Assembly: GCA_963576475.1 (NCBI GenBank)
Contig: OY754982.1
Coordinates: forward strand, 3,396,701 to 3,460,700
Reading direction: 5' to 3'
DNA from: Molanna angustata
Lineage: Eukaryota; Arthropoda; Insecta; Trichoptera; Molannidae
Length of the DNA: 64,000 nucleotides
In this document: piece by piece, positions 43,900 to 55,400 of the stretch
Numbering within the stretch: the stretch's first letter is position 1
How the letters are laid out: each line of letters opens with the position of its first letter
Translations under genes and position numbers: made by a program
Notes under the pieces: generated by a model
What the model was told of the DNA's origin: nothing
The model's input: the letters and a program-made list of their open reading frames with translations, nothing else
Databases searched by the model: none

Positions 43900-44455
43900 G
43901 GTTAAAGAACACGCAGAAATATTAAGCCTATTAACTGGTTCGATCCCAGTAGTCGAGCTCCACATAAAGACACCCTGCACAGCCATAGTAACAATTACTT
44001 TAATAATGAGGAGCGGCGGATGTGTAGGCGATTTTATAACGTTCCGATGTGGATCCTCGGCAAAGTTCGTGAAAAGTCGAAGTATGTCGTGTTGATGTTG
44101 CTCCAGTCCCAAAACAAATTTTTACAATTTAAGGGCCCTTTAAGATACGTGGCGGCACTGCTTCAGAATGTATAGAAAGCTCTTGCCCAAAGAAATCTTT
44201 AATCATCTTAAAAACCTCGTCCTTCAAGTGAAGAAAGCATTTGTTTATTCAATACCTTCATTTTTCGGTTATGTAAAATTCAGGACAGCGACGACGTGCG
44301 AAGAATTTTATGGAAACACATCAACAGAAAAGATATCTTTGAAGCGGTTTCATTGAATCATAATATATATAATGTATTGATTCTTTCTCGGTTTTGTATT
44401 GACAGTCAACAAGAGGAGTAAATCAAGAGAGCCAAGGAGTGGAGTAAATAAAAAA
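43900..44455. other. No gene recognised
   Basis: GGTTCGATCCC at 43939 resembles a pol III box B, but no box A is evident. GC-moderate to 44160, then AT-rich. Confidence 0.35.
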
Positions 44456-44459
44456 TATT

Positions 44460-44930
44460 TGAGAAACTCTGGAACTTGTTTGAAATAGTAAATTTGAAAT
44501 TAAGTATTTGTCTATATACATACCTACCAATTTTCAGCTTTCTAGCTTTTATGGTTTTTGAGATATATGGAAAAATAAAATGAAATTCAAAAGTTGATAA
44601 ACCCTGACTGAAACGAAAATTCTAAATAAAAGTTTTAAAAAGATTATATAAGTTTTGTGAGCCTATAACTATCTATGAGCGGATCAAAAGTTATAAGAGG
44701 GGGTGGGGAGCACACACACACACAGACACACTAAATGTTCTTCTCCGAATTATGAGTAAATTCATATAAATAATAAATGCCGCGAAGCCTCTAATTTGGT
44801 GTTTTTTGAATTCAAAGTTGGAAAAACCGTGAAAAATAAAGACCCTGCATACAAATCTCGCGTATCTTGCCTTGATACTTTGTCAATTATTTAAGAGAGT
44901 AAAATTCTCTTGAACAAATCGACAGTTGGA
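44460..44930 (-). mobile_element. Helentron/HINE-like element, copy F (3'-truncated)
   Basis: The minus strand starts CCAACTGTCGATTTGTTC (from 44930) and runs through the hairpin AAGAGAATTTTACTCTC, the CGCAG/GAGGCTTCGCGG block and the CA microsatellite. It ends about halfway, near TTTGAGAAACTCTGGAAC. The 3' hairpin end is absent. Confidence 0.7.
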
Positions 44931-44934
44931 AATA

Positions 44935-45335
44935 CATTGAATTTTCAAACATTGAACGTTCAAACGTTCTTGACGAAAATAAGAATAAGAAATGTGTCTG
45001 TGTCCTTCTGGATACCTTCCGCTGTAAATATGAATAAAATACTTCATGTTTGTATACCAAAAGCGTGACTCTATATGTTCCCTAGGGATAAGCAACACCA
45101 AATATGTTCCCTAAAACATATAGTTCTTACCGAAAATCATCTGAGATCTAAGACATATTATGCAGTCAACTCTTGTCAGAAATTTTCACATGTATAAAAT
45201 TTATATAAAATTCATTCATGCATTTTTTGGACGAGGCGAGCAGACAGCAGTGCGAAAAAAGGTGCCTAAGTGATAAAATGAATGATTAAGTAGGTACCTT
45301 ATAAAGACATCAACAAGAATATTATAAACTATCGA
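44935..45335. other. No gene recognised
   Basis: AT-rich sequence, no shared repeat. Confidence 0.4.
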
Positions 45336-45339
45336 TTCG

Positions 45340-46639
45340 TTCAAGAGAATTTGATTATCTTAATAAAGGAACATTTTGTATGGGGTAGTGGACTTTTTGT
45401 ATGCCAAAAACACCAACTTATAGGTTTCGCAGCATATATCACATTTTTCTGTATACATATCTCAATAACCATAATTACTCTAGGAAGCCACCCTATAATG
45501 TTGTGGTTGTCGGTGGGGATAGGATAGAAGAAGTGGATAAGTTCACGTATCTGGGTAGCATTCTTACTAACACCAATGAGATGAGCATTGAGATAATGTC
45601 CCGAATTCAAAGTGGCACAAGAGCAGCAGCAGCACTGGGAGCATTCCTGTCTCCAAATTCCATATCGCGGAGAGTGAAACTCAAGGTCTATAATAGCCTA
45701 AATAAACCAGTAATCCTGTATGGTGCCGAGTCCTGGTGCATGACACTCAAGGACCAACAAAGACTGCTAACGTTTGAAAACAGGATATGGCGTAAAATAT
45801 TAGGCCCAAGACCAGGAATTGCGGCAGGTACCTGGAGACCACGAAGCAATGAGGAAATTCGTGCATTGACAGGACAACCTTTAATCATCAGCGAAATCAG
45901 GTGCAGAAGATTAGCTTGGATTTGACATGATATCAGATCAGGGGAAGAAAGATCCACAACACGTATCCTGCAAAATAACCCTGTGGGCAAGAGACCCCTG
46001 GGAAGACCAAGGCAGAGATTGATGGATCTGTACCGTGATCTGAACGTGCTGAATGCTTGTGATGACTGGGAGTCGACTGTAGCTGACAGGGAGACTTGGA
46101 AACATATAATTTCCCACATATATATTTTTAAAAAACTTCCAGAGCTTCTCTAACTTTTTTATAAAGAAAATCATTTTTTTGTGACAAATTTATGTGTTTA
46201 ACTGACCATATTTTCATTTTTTTTTTAATATCGAAAAACGCCGAAACACACCAACTATGTAAATAATTTAATTTTCTTTAAAAAGTAGCATATTACAGTA
46301 GTACCTACATAGAAATTTTTTTAACGAATATTTTTAAAAATAGAATTTAGTGACGGCATCGTTTTTAACGTTATAATATAATATCTACGGGGATAGTCAG
46401 GGAATAGTTTGATACTTAATCTCCATACATATATAACATCAAGTTGTTTACATATTCGGGATAGGAAAAAGGACTGACCTCCACACTATCCTATCTTGAT
46501 ATTCATGTTTTGTATGGATTAATTAATTAATATTAATTAATTTTGCTTTAAGGGTTTATATTATGGTATGAAGATATTACTTTATAACTATACATACTAT
46601 AGCCATCGACAGTTGGATATCATGTGTTACATGCAACTT
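45340..46639 (+). mobile_element. Helentron/HINE-like element, copy G, split by a LINE
   Basis: The left part (45332-45478) has CGATTCGTTCAAGAGAA and GGTTTCGCAGCATATAT. The right part (46120-46639) has GTTTAACTGACCATATTTTC, GCCGAAACACACCAACTA and ends ATCGACAGTTGG, the hairpin and CAACTTG. The terminal CTAG is mutated to CTTG. A LINE fragment occupies the middle. Confidence 0.65.
45480..46115 (+). pseudogene. RTE-like LINE fragment, about 208 codons with one stop
   Basis: The plus strand reads VVVVGGDRIEEVDKFTYLGS, then NEMSIEIMSRIQSGTRAAAA, LKVYNSLNKPVILYGAESWC and NEEIRALTGQPLI. It reaches RLAWI and a single TGA, then HDIRSGEE and PLGRPRQRLMDLYRDLN. The internal stop is the only break seen by eye, so this is a rather young fragment within copy G of the Helentron-like family. 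No clear target duplication was found. Confidence 0.8.
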
Positions 46640-46699
46640 GTATTATGTATTGTATCATGATACCGCAATCTTCTTTGTTGGCCCAGGATACGCCAGCGG

Positions 46700-47238
46700 C
46701 GCAATATACACATTTTGTCACTATTGTACAATATTCTCTCGAACCCAAACCTACCACAGTACCTAAAAAGCAAATTCACTTATTTATCCAATCATGGACA
46801 TCCACTCCGATCTGCTGAACGTACAACACTATCCATAATACAGAATTTCTCAGCTCTTCGTTCGAAGTACAATCAGCAAGATTATGGAATAGCCTTAGTC
46901 CGGATATTGCGTCGTCTAACTCACTTAGTATTTTCAAGAAAAAACTAAAGAAGGAATATTTATCCTTGAACACCTGATCCCGATTTCCTCTCCTGTCCTT
47001 ACCATATCCTTTTTATTGCTATGAATTTTTTTTTTTTTGTTTAATAGTATTGAAGTGTTATACGTATTTTATTTGATTTCTTTTACTCTTTTTTATTTGC
47101 TGTTGTACATACATAATGTTGTCATACTTTGTAATCTGGTTGGTTGGAAGAAATTGCATAATGGCAATAAGCCCGCCAGTGTACAATTATATTTGTTTAT
47201 ATTATGTACAAGAAGATGTATAAATAAATAAATATACC
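46700..47238 (+). pseudogene. Jockey-X LINE 3' end, near-identical to 21395-21838
   Basis: The plus strand reads LLYNILSNPNLPQYLKSKFT, then HGHPLRSAERTTLSI. An 8-bp deletion (relative to 21425) shifts the frame before the equivalent of EFLSSSFEVQSARLWNS. The tail has GGTTGGAAGAAATTGC, ATAATGGCAATAAGCCC and an ATAAATAAATA end. It extends about 120 bp further 5' than the 21-kb copy. Confidence 0.8.
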
Positions 47239-47249
47239 AAGTTTCAAAT

Positions 47250-48350
47250 TGAATTTTTTTTTATAGAATATACCTAACGTGTTTTATCATAATAACAATA
47301 TTCTGAAAGCAAGAAATTAAATAAAAGACTGGCTCCTATGACGCAGCGTTTGAATTTGGTTAAGAATATCTATGCAATGACAGAAGAATTGATAACGCTC
47401 GGATATTTATGCCGACCCCAATTACCGATTGTTATCTTTTACATTTTATTATAATTGTATTGCTTCTCCGGCAACGAATATGCACTATGTCAAACATCAA
47501 TTTATTTAACACGCGCCAAATAACAAGTTGCCACATCCTGAAGACTTATGCAATATATTTTATTTTATTTTTATTTGCTGGTTAATTCACAGAATGTATT
47601 ACATAACATTGTTCACATAATCTTTATACTAAAATTAAATTTCAATTACGAATGTACACGTGAAATATTACTAATTTAATGCTTTTGGTTGAGCAATATA
47701 TTCATTTGCCAATCAAAGTTATTGTATAATTTATTTTGATTTTATTTATATTTAACAAGTCAACTGTAGGACCAGTCTGCCATCTGTGAATTAGATAGTC
47801 ATTTATTTGTCATGTTTTTTCAACATCTGAGCGACACAGGTAGGCGGATATGGTTTGAGCCATGGATTTGGACGATCTACGGGAAGTTGATTAGAGTAGT
47901 GTGTCGCACGTCAGCCGAATTGTGTGTTGATATATTCGCCGAGATCAAGTTATGTCTCTTCGAGTTAAAATAGCCATAATTTACTTGTGCTATCATTTTG
48001 TAATTACGCATCGCCGATTAAATATACTAATCTGCCGCGTTTTGCTTTAAAACTTGCCGGTAATAATCTAATTACTGTGCCCTTTTGAATACTTTATAAT
48101 AGATCGTGATTGTCACAAATTTTCGGTGAGGAATTGTTGTGTCACCGCATGGTGAGTGGTATCGTGATTGTCACCGCATGGTGTTCAGACTTTCTCAGTG
48201 GACAAACCATCTCTCTCCGCCAGAAAAAGAGACCGGAGATGCGAAATCTGTGCCTGCGAAGATTGGAGAACCGTTACAAGTAAGTGACTGTCTCATATTC
48301 CACAGGTAGATTTACAGGCTGAATTCTTTGGTTGACTTGTTCGCATCACC
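47250..48350. other. No repeat recognised; GC-moderate part at 47850-48300
   Basis: Between 48095 and 48190 a direct repeat (ATCGTGATTGTCAC, TGTCACCGCATGGTG) is present. A short ATG frame at 48239 runs up to CAAGTAAGTG, a sequence resembling a splice donor. Evidence is too weak to call an exon. Confidence 0.3.
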
Positions 48351-48676
48351 ATAATATAACTTAAACCCCCGCCAAACTGAGCGGGAAGTTACGCCCCCGC
48401 TCATTCAGCTTTGTATTAAAAGTATTTACAAATAAAATAAAGTAAACTATGTTGATAGAGTAAGTAACAATAACAATTAATCAATTTACAATAAAGTAAG
48501 CTAGAAGAAATAAATACAATAATTATACAGAAAACAAATCATAACAAATTGAGTAAGTAAAATACATAGGTCAAAATGTACATTACACATGTACAATCTT
48601 TCAAGCCTTACGTCATGAATTTCATCATATATAAAATATATGAAAGAGAAAGAAAAACATCTGTGTTACAGTGAAG

Positions 48677-48990
48677 TTAAAATTCAGTTACAATGTCATT
48701 GCCTGAGCAGAGGATCTGTTTGATTTTACTAAGATATGGTTTGTATTTAATGTGAAACACGTCAATATTATTATATATAGATAGTGTCCTGTTTAATACA
48801 GATATGATGTTTATCATCTTACAGATCCAAAATTCAGTTACAATGTCATTGCCTGAGCAGAGGATCTGTTTGATTTTACTAAGATATGGTTTGTATTTAA
48901 TGTGAAACACGTCAATATTATTATATATATATAGATAGTGTCCTGTTTAATACATATATGATGTTTATCATCTCACAGATCCAAAATGAA
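48677..48990 (-). repeat. Tandem duplication of about 155 bp
   Basis: AATTCAGTTACAATGTCATT through TTATCATCT.ACAGATCC occurs twice, at 48680-48829 and 48832-48985, with few differences. The minus-strand open frame is continuous across the junction (YKPYLSKIKQILCSG repeated). It may derive from a LINE, but I do not recognise the protein. Confidence 0.8.
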
Positions 48991-49154
48991 ATCGCATTTT
49001 TTTCCTTATTTTGTATATCTTCAAAATAGTATTTATACTTACATATGTGTTGTATTGGAAAAATGATTATAGACATGATATAATGTTTATACCTTTCCAT
49101 CAATACCTACACCATAATATAAAAGCATGTTTTAGTCATAAAGTAGGAGATATT

Positions 49155-50175
49155 CCAACTGTCGATTTGTTCAGGAGAACTTTGTTCTCTTAACATATCG
49201 ACAATGTATCAAGCCAGAATACGCGAGAATTGTATGGAGAGGTCTACTTTTTTCACGGCTTTTCCAACTTTGAAGTCAAAAAACACCAACTTAGAGGCTT
49301 CGCAGCATATATGTTCCATACACGGATTTACTCAGAATTCGGAGTAGAACATTTCGTGTGTCTGTGTGTGTGTCTGTGTGTCTGTGTGTGTGTGTGTCTG
49401 TGTGTCCGTCCCCCCCTTATAACTTTTGATCCGCTCAATTTACAGAGCCTAAAATTTCAGAATATATAAACAGTTACAGGCCTACAAAACTTTTATACTC
49501 GGAATTTTGAATTTTTGTTTCAGTCAGGGGTTATCAACTTTTGAATTTTTATTTTATTTTTCCATATATCTCAGAAACCATAAACGGTAGAACGCTGAAA
49601 ATTGGTACAAACATAGACAAATATAAAATCTCAAATTAATTTTTTCAAAAAAATTCCAGGGTTTCTCAAACATTTTTTATTAAGAAAAATATTTTTTTTA
49701 TGATAAATTTATGAGTTTAACTGCCTATATTTCCAAAACTTTTACAATTATCGAAAAAAGCCGAAACACCCCAACTAGATAATTTAATTTTCTATAAAAA
49801 ATATTAACATTGTAGTAGAAGATCTCAATTTTTTTTTAACAATTTTTTTAAAAATTGAATTTAGTGACGACATCGCTTCATACATTTTGTATGGCAGTCG
49901 CCTATACACAATATGTAAGAAGACTTAATAGTTTGTTACTTCATCTCCAAACATACATACATACCATCATGCAATTTGCATATTCTGGGTAGGAAAAAGG
50001 ATCTTCTTCCATACTATCCTATCTTGACATACATACCTACATATGTTGTATAGAAAACAAAATATCTGAAAATATTCAATAATTTGTATCTATGGGTTTA
50101 TAGTTTGGTACATATTCTTCAACTATACATACTATCGCTATCGACAGTTGGATCTCATGTGTTACATGCAACTAG
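49155..50175 (+). mobile_element. Helentron/HINE-like element, copy C (full length)
   Basis: The 1021-bp copy has 5' CCAACTGTCGATTTGTTC, a GT microsatellite near 49359-49405, the ATCGACAGTTGG repeat, the CATGT-GTT-ACATG hairpin and the CAACTAG end. T precedes and T follows. It is almost identical to copy A. Confidence 0.8.
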
Positions 50176-50346
50176 TTATATGATTTTAGTTGTGTTCACA
50201 ATGCAATTTAAAAACAGAATAGGTTTTTCATAACTAAATCAAATCTTTTGTAGGTACATACCTATCAAAATTACTTGATTTTTTTTTGTTGTGTTTGCAA
50301 TAAAATTTAAAAAACAGATTAGGTTCTGAATAACTAAATCACTTTT
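50176..50346 (+). repeat. 171-bp spacer between copies C and D, itself duplicated
   Basis: TTAGTTGTGTTCACAATGCA and TTGTTGTGTTTGCAATAAAA each lead into ATTTAAAAA.CAGA.TAGG and ATAACTAAATCA. The spacer is two diverged units of about 57-85 bp in tandem. Confidence 0.65.
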
Positions 50347-51370
50347 CCAACTGTCGATTTGTTCAGGAGAACTTTGTTCTCTTAACATATCGACAATGTA
50401 TCAAGCCAGAATACGCGAGAATTGTATGGAGAGGTCTACTTTTTTCACGGCTTTTCCAACTTTGAAGTCAAAAAACACCAACTTAGAGGCTTCGCAGCAT
50501 ATATGTTCCATACACGGATTTACTCAGAATTTGGAGTAGAACATTTCGTGTGTCTGTGTGTGTGTGTGTGTCGGTGTGTGTGTGTATGTCTGTGTGTGTG
50601 TGTCCGTCCCCCCCTTATAACTTTTGATCCGCTCAATTTACAGAGCCTAAAATTTCAGAATATATAAACAGTTACAGGCCTACAAAACTTTTATACTCGG
50701 AATTTTGAATTTTTGTTTCAGTCAGGGGTTATCAACTTTTGAATTTTTATTTTATTTTTCCCTATATCTCAGAAACCATAAAAGCTAGAACGCTGAAAAT
50801 TGGTATAAACATAGACAAATACAAAATCTCAAATTAGTTTTTTCTAAAAAATTCCAGGGTTTCTCAAACATTTTTTATTAAGAAAAGTATTTTTTTTACG
50901 ATAAATTTATGAGTTTAACTGCCTATATTTCCATTTTTTTTAAAATATCGAAAAAAGCCGAAACACCCCAACTAGATAATTTAATTTTATATAAAAAATA
51001 TTAACATTGTAGCAGTACATCTCAAATTTTTTTTAACAATTTTTATAAAAATTGAATTTAGTGACGACATCGCTTCATACAATTTGTATGGTAGTCACCT
51101 ATACACAATATCAAAGAAGACTTAATAGTTTGATACTTCATCTCTAAACATACAATATACATATACCATCATGCTGTTTTCATATTCCGGGTAGGAAAAA
51201 AAGACTGACCTCCATACTATCCTATCTTGACTACCTAGGTACATGTGTTGTATAGAAAACTAAATATCATAAAATAATAAATAATTTGTATTTATGGGTT
51301 TGGTACTTATTCTTCAACTATACATACTATCGCTGTCGACAGTTGGATCTCATGTGTTACATGCAACTAG
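50347..51370 (+). mobile_element. Helentron/HINE-like element, copy D (full length)
   Basis: The 1024-bp copy is head to tail with copy C. It has the same termini and a longer GT/GTCT microsatellite (50548-50604). T flanks both ends. Confidence 0.8.
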
Positions 51371-51534
51371 TTATACCAAAATTTTATGTGTGTTTCAGAC
51401 ATCAATTTTTGTCAGGTGTTAAAAGAATACAAGTAAATGTCAAAAACACATTCAATATTTTATTAAATAGAGAACACGTGTAGTAAACCTGAAATAAAGA
51501 TATATCTATGTTCATAGATACTATCTTATATTGT

Positions 51535-52165
51535 ACTAGTAAAACCCGGCAGACGTTGTCCTGCCTGTTTAATTATATAAATCCAAATATACAATAATGG
51601 TTGATCGGTATGTTTCCTTTTTATTATTAAATATTCATATCTAGATTCGCTAATTATAATTCCGTATTCTTTTCCCTTCCACCCCTACAGTCCTTTCGTC
51701 CCTATTCATTCATCCATTTATAATTTTATTTAATTATTCTAACAAATATACGTGAACCTTTGGCATTATACCAGTTTTATATAATATACCATTATATATT
51801 TGGTTACGTATATAGGATTTTTTTCTTATTTTTTTTTTATTTATGAATTTATTTATTAACTTACTTATTTATTTCTTTATTCGTTTATTTACTTATTCAA
51901 TCAATGATTTATTTATTTATTTATATGCTAATTTTAATTTTTAAACCTTCTCGTGTACGCGATGAACAAAGCCACTTAGAATCAATTCAATAGGATTTTT
52001 TTTGTTAGATATCGAATAAATAAATAAATAAATTATAATGCATAAACCTTTTCCTGAATGAGCTGAACAAATTCCCAAAGTTTCGTCGCAATCGGATGGT
52101 TGGTTTAGGAGTTCATCGCGAACAAACAAATATACGTAAATCCATTTTTATATATATAGACTAGT
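51535..52165 (+). repeat. CCCGGCA-type dispersed element, copy 1
   Basis: The start TACTAGTAAAACCCGGCAGA, then CGTTGTCCTGCCTG, and the end GTCGCAATCGGATGGTTGG, GTTCATCGCG and TATATATATAGAC are paralogous to the next copy's start (GACTAGTGAACACCCGGC) and end. The terminal words resemble a class of non-coding repeats widespread in invertebrates. Class not assigned. Confidence 0.5.
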
Positions 52166-53365
52166 GAACACCCGGCAAACTTCGTATTGCCTGTATAATT
52201 AAAAATTGTCCTCCATAACCACCCGTCGCTTCAGACTCTTCAATACCTCCCATCCCTTCAGTACTTCCCGTCCCTTCAGTACCTTCCGTCCCTTCAGTAC
52301 CTCCCGTCCCTTCAGTACCTCCCTCAGTTACTCCCGTTCCTTCAGTTACTCCCGTCCCTTCAGTTACTCCCGTCCCTTCAGTTACTCCCGTCCCTTCAGT
52401 TACTCCCGTCCCTTCAGTTACTCACGTCCCTTCAGTTACTCCCGTCCCTTCAGTTACTCCCGTCCCTTCAGTTACTCCCGTCCCTTCAGTTACTCCCGTC
52501 CCTTCAGTTACTCCCGTCCCTTCAGTTACTCCCGTCCCTTCAGTTACCCCCGTCCCTTCAGTTACTCCCGTCCTTTCAGTTACTCCCGTTTCTTCAGTTA
52601 CTCCCGTCCCTTCAGTTACTCCCGTCCCTTCAGTTACTCCCGTCCCTTCAGTTACTCCCGTCCCTTCAGTTACTCCCGTCCCTTCAGTTACTCCCGTCCA
52701 TTCAGTTACTCCCGTCCCTTCAGTACCTTCCGTCCCTTCAGTACCTCCCGTCCCTTCAGTTACTCCCGTCCCTTCAGTTACTCCCGTCCCTTCAGTTACT
52801 CCCGTCCCTTCAGTTACTCCCGTCCCTTCAGTTACCCCCGTCCCTTCAGTTACTCCCGTCCCTTCAGTTACTCCCGTCCCTTCAGTTACTCCCGTCCCTT
52901 CAGTTACTCCCGTCCCTTCAGTTACTCCCGTCCCTTCAGTTACTCCCGTCCCTTCAGTTACTCCCGTCCCTTCAGTTACTCCCGTCCATTCAGTTACTCC
53001 CGTCCCTTCAGTTACTCCCGTCCCTTCAGTTACTCCCGTCCCTTCAGTTACTCCCGTCCCTTCAGTTACTCCCGTCCCTTCAGTTACTCCCGTCCCTTCA
53101 GTTACTCCCGTCCCTTCAGTTACTCCCGTCCCTTCAGTTACTCCCGTCCCTTCAGTTACTCCCGTCCCTTCAGTTACTCCCGTCCCTTCAGTTACTCCCG
53201 TCCCTTCAGTTACTCCCGTCCCTTCAGTTACTCCCGTCCCTTCAGTTACTCCCGTCCCTTCAGTTACTCCCGTCCCTTCAGTTATTCCCGTCCCTTCAAC
53301 ACATACATAGATACATAGATACATACATAGATACATACAAACATTCAAATTTATAATATAGATTA
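52166..53365 (+). repeat. CCCGGCA-type dispersed element, copy 2, carrying a minisatellite
   Basis: It starts AACACCCGGCAAACTTCGTA and GCCTGTATAATTAAAAAT and ends with ATACAAACATTCAAAT and TATAATATAGATTATA. Between them lies the 18-bp minisatellite. The copy directly follows copy 1. Confidence 0.5.
52228..53300. repeat. 18-bp minisatellite, about 60 units
   Basis: The unit CCCTTCAGTTACTCCCGT repeats from about 52330 to 53300. Degenerate CCCTTCAGTACCTCCCGT-type units lie at the left edge, and a second patch of that variant lies at 52724-52760. With an 18-bp period, both strands stay open (six-residue repeats RPFSYS on plus, GTGVTE on minus). There is no start context, signal sequence or non-repeat domain, so I treat both frames as artefacts. 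Confidence 0.95.
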
Positions 53366-53479
53366 TATGTAGGTGTATTGATTTATTTGTGAATTTGATT
53401 TTTATAATTTCAATGTCCATTTGTGAAACAAAATAATAAAATATCATGGCCCACGCAGACACGAGTTTATTGACAAATG

Positions 53480-53700
53480 GCAATTTATTCCATCTGACTG
53501 CTAGGAATAGGTCTCGAGTTAGATTCCCGGTGGAGACACAGTTTTTAATTGTGTTTAAAGTCAGGATCAGTGAAACGATAAATATCATGAGTCTCCAGAA
53601 TGTGGCAAATTAATTGTCATTGGATGCGTGATAAATTAATATTTGACATAGTACCTACCTGTTAGTGCCCGAGATGCTATACATAATAAAATTAAATAAA
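53480..53700 (+). mobile_element. tRNA-derived SINE2, uninterrupted copy
   Basis: CATCTGACTGCTAGGAATAG and a degenerate box B (GAGTTAGATTCC) are followed by GGTGGAGACACAGTTTTTAA, GTCAGGATCAGTGA, GGATGCGTGATAAATTAATA, GTACCTACCTGTTAGTGCCC and an A-rich end. It shows the unbroken order of the tail and so proves the insertion in the 2897 copy. Confidence 0.7.
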
Positions 53701-53819
53701 AAATAAAACTAACCAGATGGTATTTCCAGACCAGAGAAGCGAGATTTACGTGAGAAATATTTTGTACTAGTAAACCCATCCAGTAGCGGAATTGCTCAAA
53801 GAAACCGAAATCTTGGCTT

Positions 53820-53940
53820 GCCTATGAATATTTATTTGTTTATTTTTATAATTTATGTACAAATGTGTACAAAGGCAGGTTTATTGCCATAAGGCAATTT
53901 CTTCCAACCATCCCGAGCAACGTGAAGTCTCTAAGTTAAA
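53820..53940 (-). repeat. Jockey-X-type LINE 3' end, minus strand
   Basis: TTTATTTGTTTATTTTTATA then ACAAAGGCAGGTTTATTGCC, ATAAGGCAATTTCTTCC and AACC. This is the reverse complement of the Jockey-X tail with its stem-loop. The coding part is absent or decayed beyond it. Confidence 0.65.
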
Positions 53941-54175
53941 TTGGCACTATACTTATTTAGTGAGAAATAAAAATTGATAAAAAATAAAAATGAGAAATAA
54001 AAATTGAGAAAAGTGAGAAATAAAAATTGATAAAAAAAAATAAAATAAAGGAGTAAGAAAAAAAATACAAAGAGAAAAAAAATAAAAAATTTGAAATTCA
54101 AGACCTTATACCTATATATATTTTTATTTTTATATTGCAACCACATACTACAAGATTAAAAATTAAACCGGATGT
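53941..54175. repeat. A-rich low complexity
   Basis: AAAATTGAGAAA/TAAAAATTGATAAA-type imperfect repeats at 53965-54030. No gene. Confidence 0.6.
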
Positions 54176-54179
54176 AGAT

Positions 54180-54535
54180 TCAATGCTTTACAGGACCACA
54201 AATGTAAATATTATTTTGACGTGTGATTTAATTTTTTTTAATGGCCACTATAATGAACAATGTGATAAATACATAGGATAAATTGAAAAAAATGGAGAAG
54301 ACTGGCGGTCGACAGGGAGGGATGGAGACAATTTCTGGAGGAGGCCAGGGTCCGTAGCGGACTGTAGTGCCAGTGATAATGATGATAATGAACAACGTTG
54401 CTTTTCCCAATTTGCTTCCAGGTTTGCGTAGTCCAAAGGTTCTAGGCACGCCTCTAAACCCATTCCTAAGAAATAATTTAATATAATTATCCCATTCCTG
54501 AGAAATCATTTTAAATAATTATCCCATTCATTGTA
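54180..54535 (-). other. Unclassified repeat-like block
   Basis: The minus strand reads GVPRTFGLRKPGSKLGKATL in one frame and ALQSATDPGLLQKLSP in another, words I associate with insect repeat DNA rather than a host gene. The right edge has an about 35-bp tandem duplication (ATTATCCCATTCCTGAGAAA). Identity not resolved. Confidence 0.35.
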
Positions 54536-54539
54536 AATA

Positions 54540-55010
54540 TTATAATTATTATTGTGATCAAATAAATACTGGTAGTTCATTTCTTGAATCATCAAGAACT
54601 GTCTAAATTATTAATTTCTGGGTTATTTTCAAACGTATTTCCGTAGCTTTCCGAATTCCATCAATAATATTATTTTCAATCCGACGGTTCAATTTGTTCT
54701 CGATTGTGATAATTTATCGTTTCGTGTGAAATTGTTAGTTTTCACAGACAAGCACAGATCTATAATATGAACAATAATACATAATTGATAGCCGCAAATG
54801 AATTTCACCGGAAATAATAATATCAATCAAGCATTGAAAAATAATGGCCTCGCTCAGATTGCTGTTCTTAAAGCGTTGTAGCATACTAATTTCGATACAT
54901 TTCGAACGATATTTAGTGATGAACAAGAGAGTCTTACAAGAATCTTGGTTTTGAAAATGTACGACTTTCAGACTGAGTACACAAATGAGTATATGTATAT
55001 ATGACTTGAT
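54540..55010. other. No gene recognised
   Basis: AT-rich with no shared repeat. Confidence 0.4.
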
Positions 55011-55400
55011 CGATTGAGTATATGTATATTTGAAGGACCCATACCTGTGAATGCAATACCAAATCCAAGATCAAGACTCGAATGAGTATATGTATATGTG
55101 AAGGACCCATACCTGTGAATGCAATACCAAATCCAAGATCAAGACTCGATTGAGTATATGTATATATGAAGGACCCATACCTGTGAATGCAATACCAAAT
55201 CCAAGATCAAGACTCGATTGAGTATATGTATATGTGAAGGACCCATACCTGTGAATGCAATACCAAATCCAAGATCAAGACTCGATTGAGTATATGTATA
55301 TGTGAAGGACCCATACCTGTGAATGCAATACCAAATCTAAGATCAAGACTCGATTGAGTATATTTATGTATATGTGAAGGAATCCAAATCCAAGATCTTG
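55011..55400 (+). repeat. 68-bp tandem repeat, 5 units plus partial
   Basis: GAGTATATGTATAT recurs at 55016, 55084, 55152, 55220, 55288 and 55356. Units contain GAAGGACCCATACCTGTGAA, GCAATACCAAATCCAAG and ATCAAGACTCGATT and are almost identical. The last unit is rearranged. Confidence 0.95.

Noticed and set aside
43890..44112. Primer-binding site or tRNA after the putative LTR (GGTTCGATCCC)
   Set aside because: There is no TGG start adjacent to the LTR end and no box A, so neither reading is supported.
45688..46119. 143-codon minus-strand open frame
   Set aside because: Antisense of the RTE-like LINE fragment at 45480-46115, which carries the recognisable motifs.
49230..49469. Conserved 79-81-codon frame shared by HINE-like copies C and D
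   Set aside because: Conservation reflects the recent element copies. The frame runs through a GT microsatellite and is not kept in copies A, B or E.
52206..53588. Two long overlapping open frames (370 and 388 codons) on opposite strands
   Set aside because: Both are generated by the 18-bp minisatellite, whose length is a multiple of three. There is no start context, signal peptide or unique domain.
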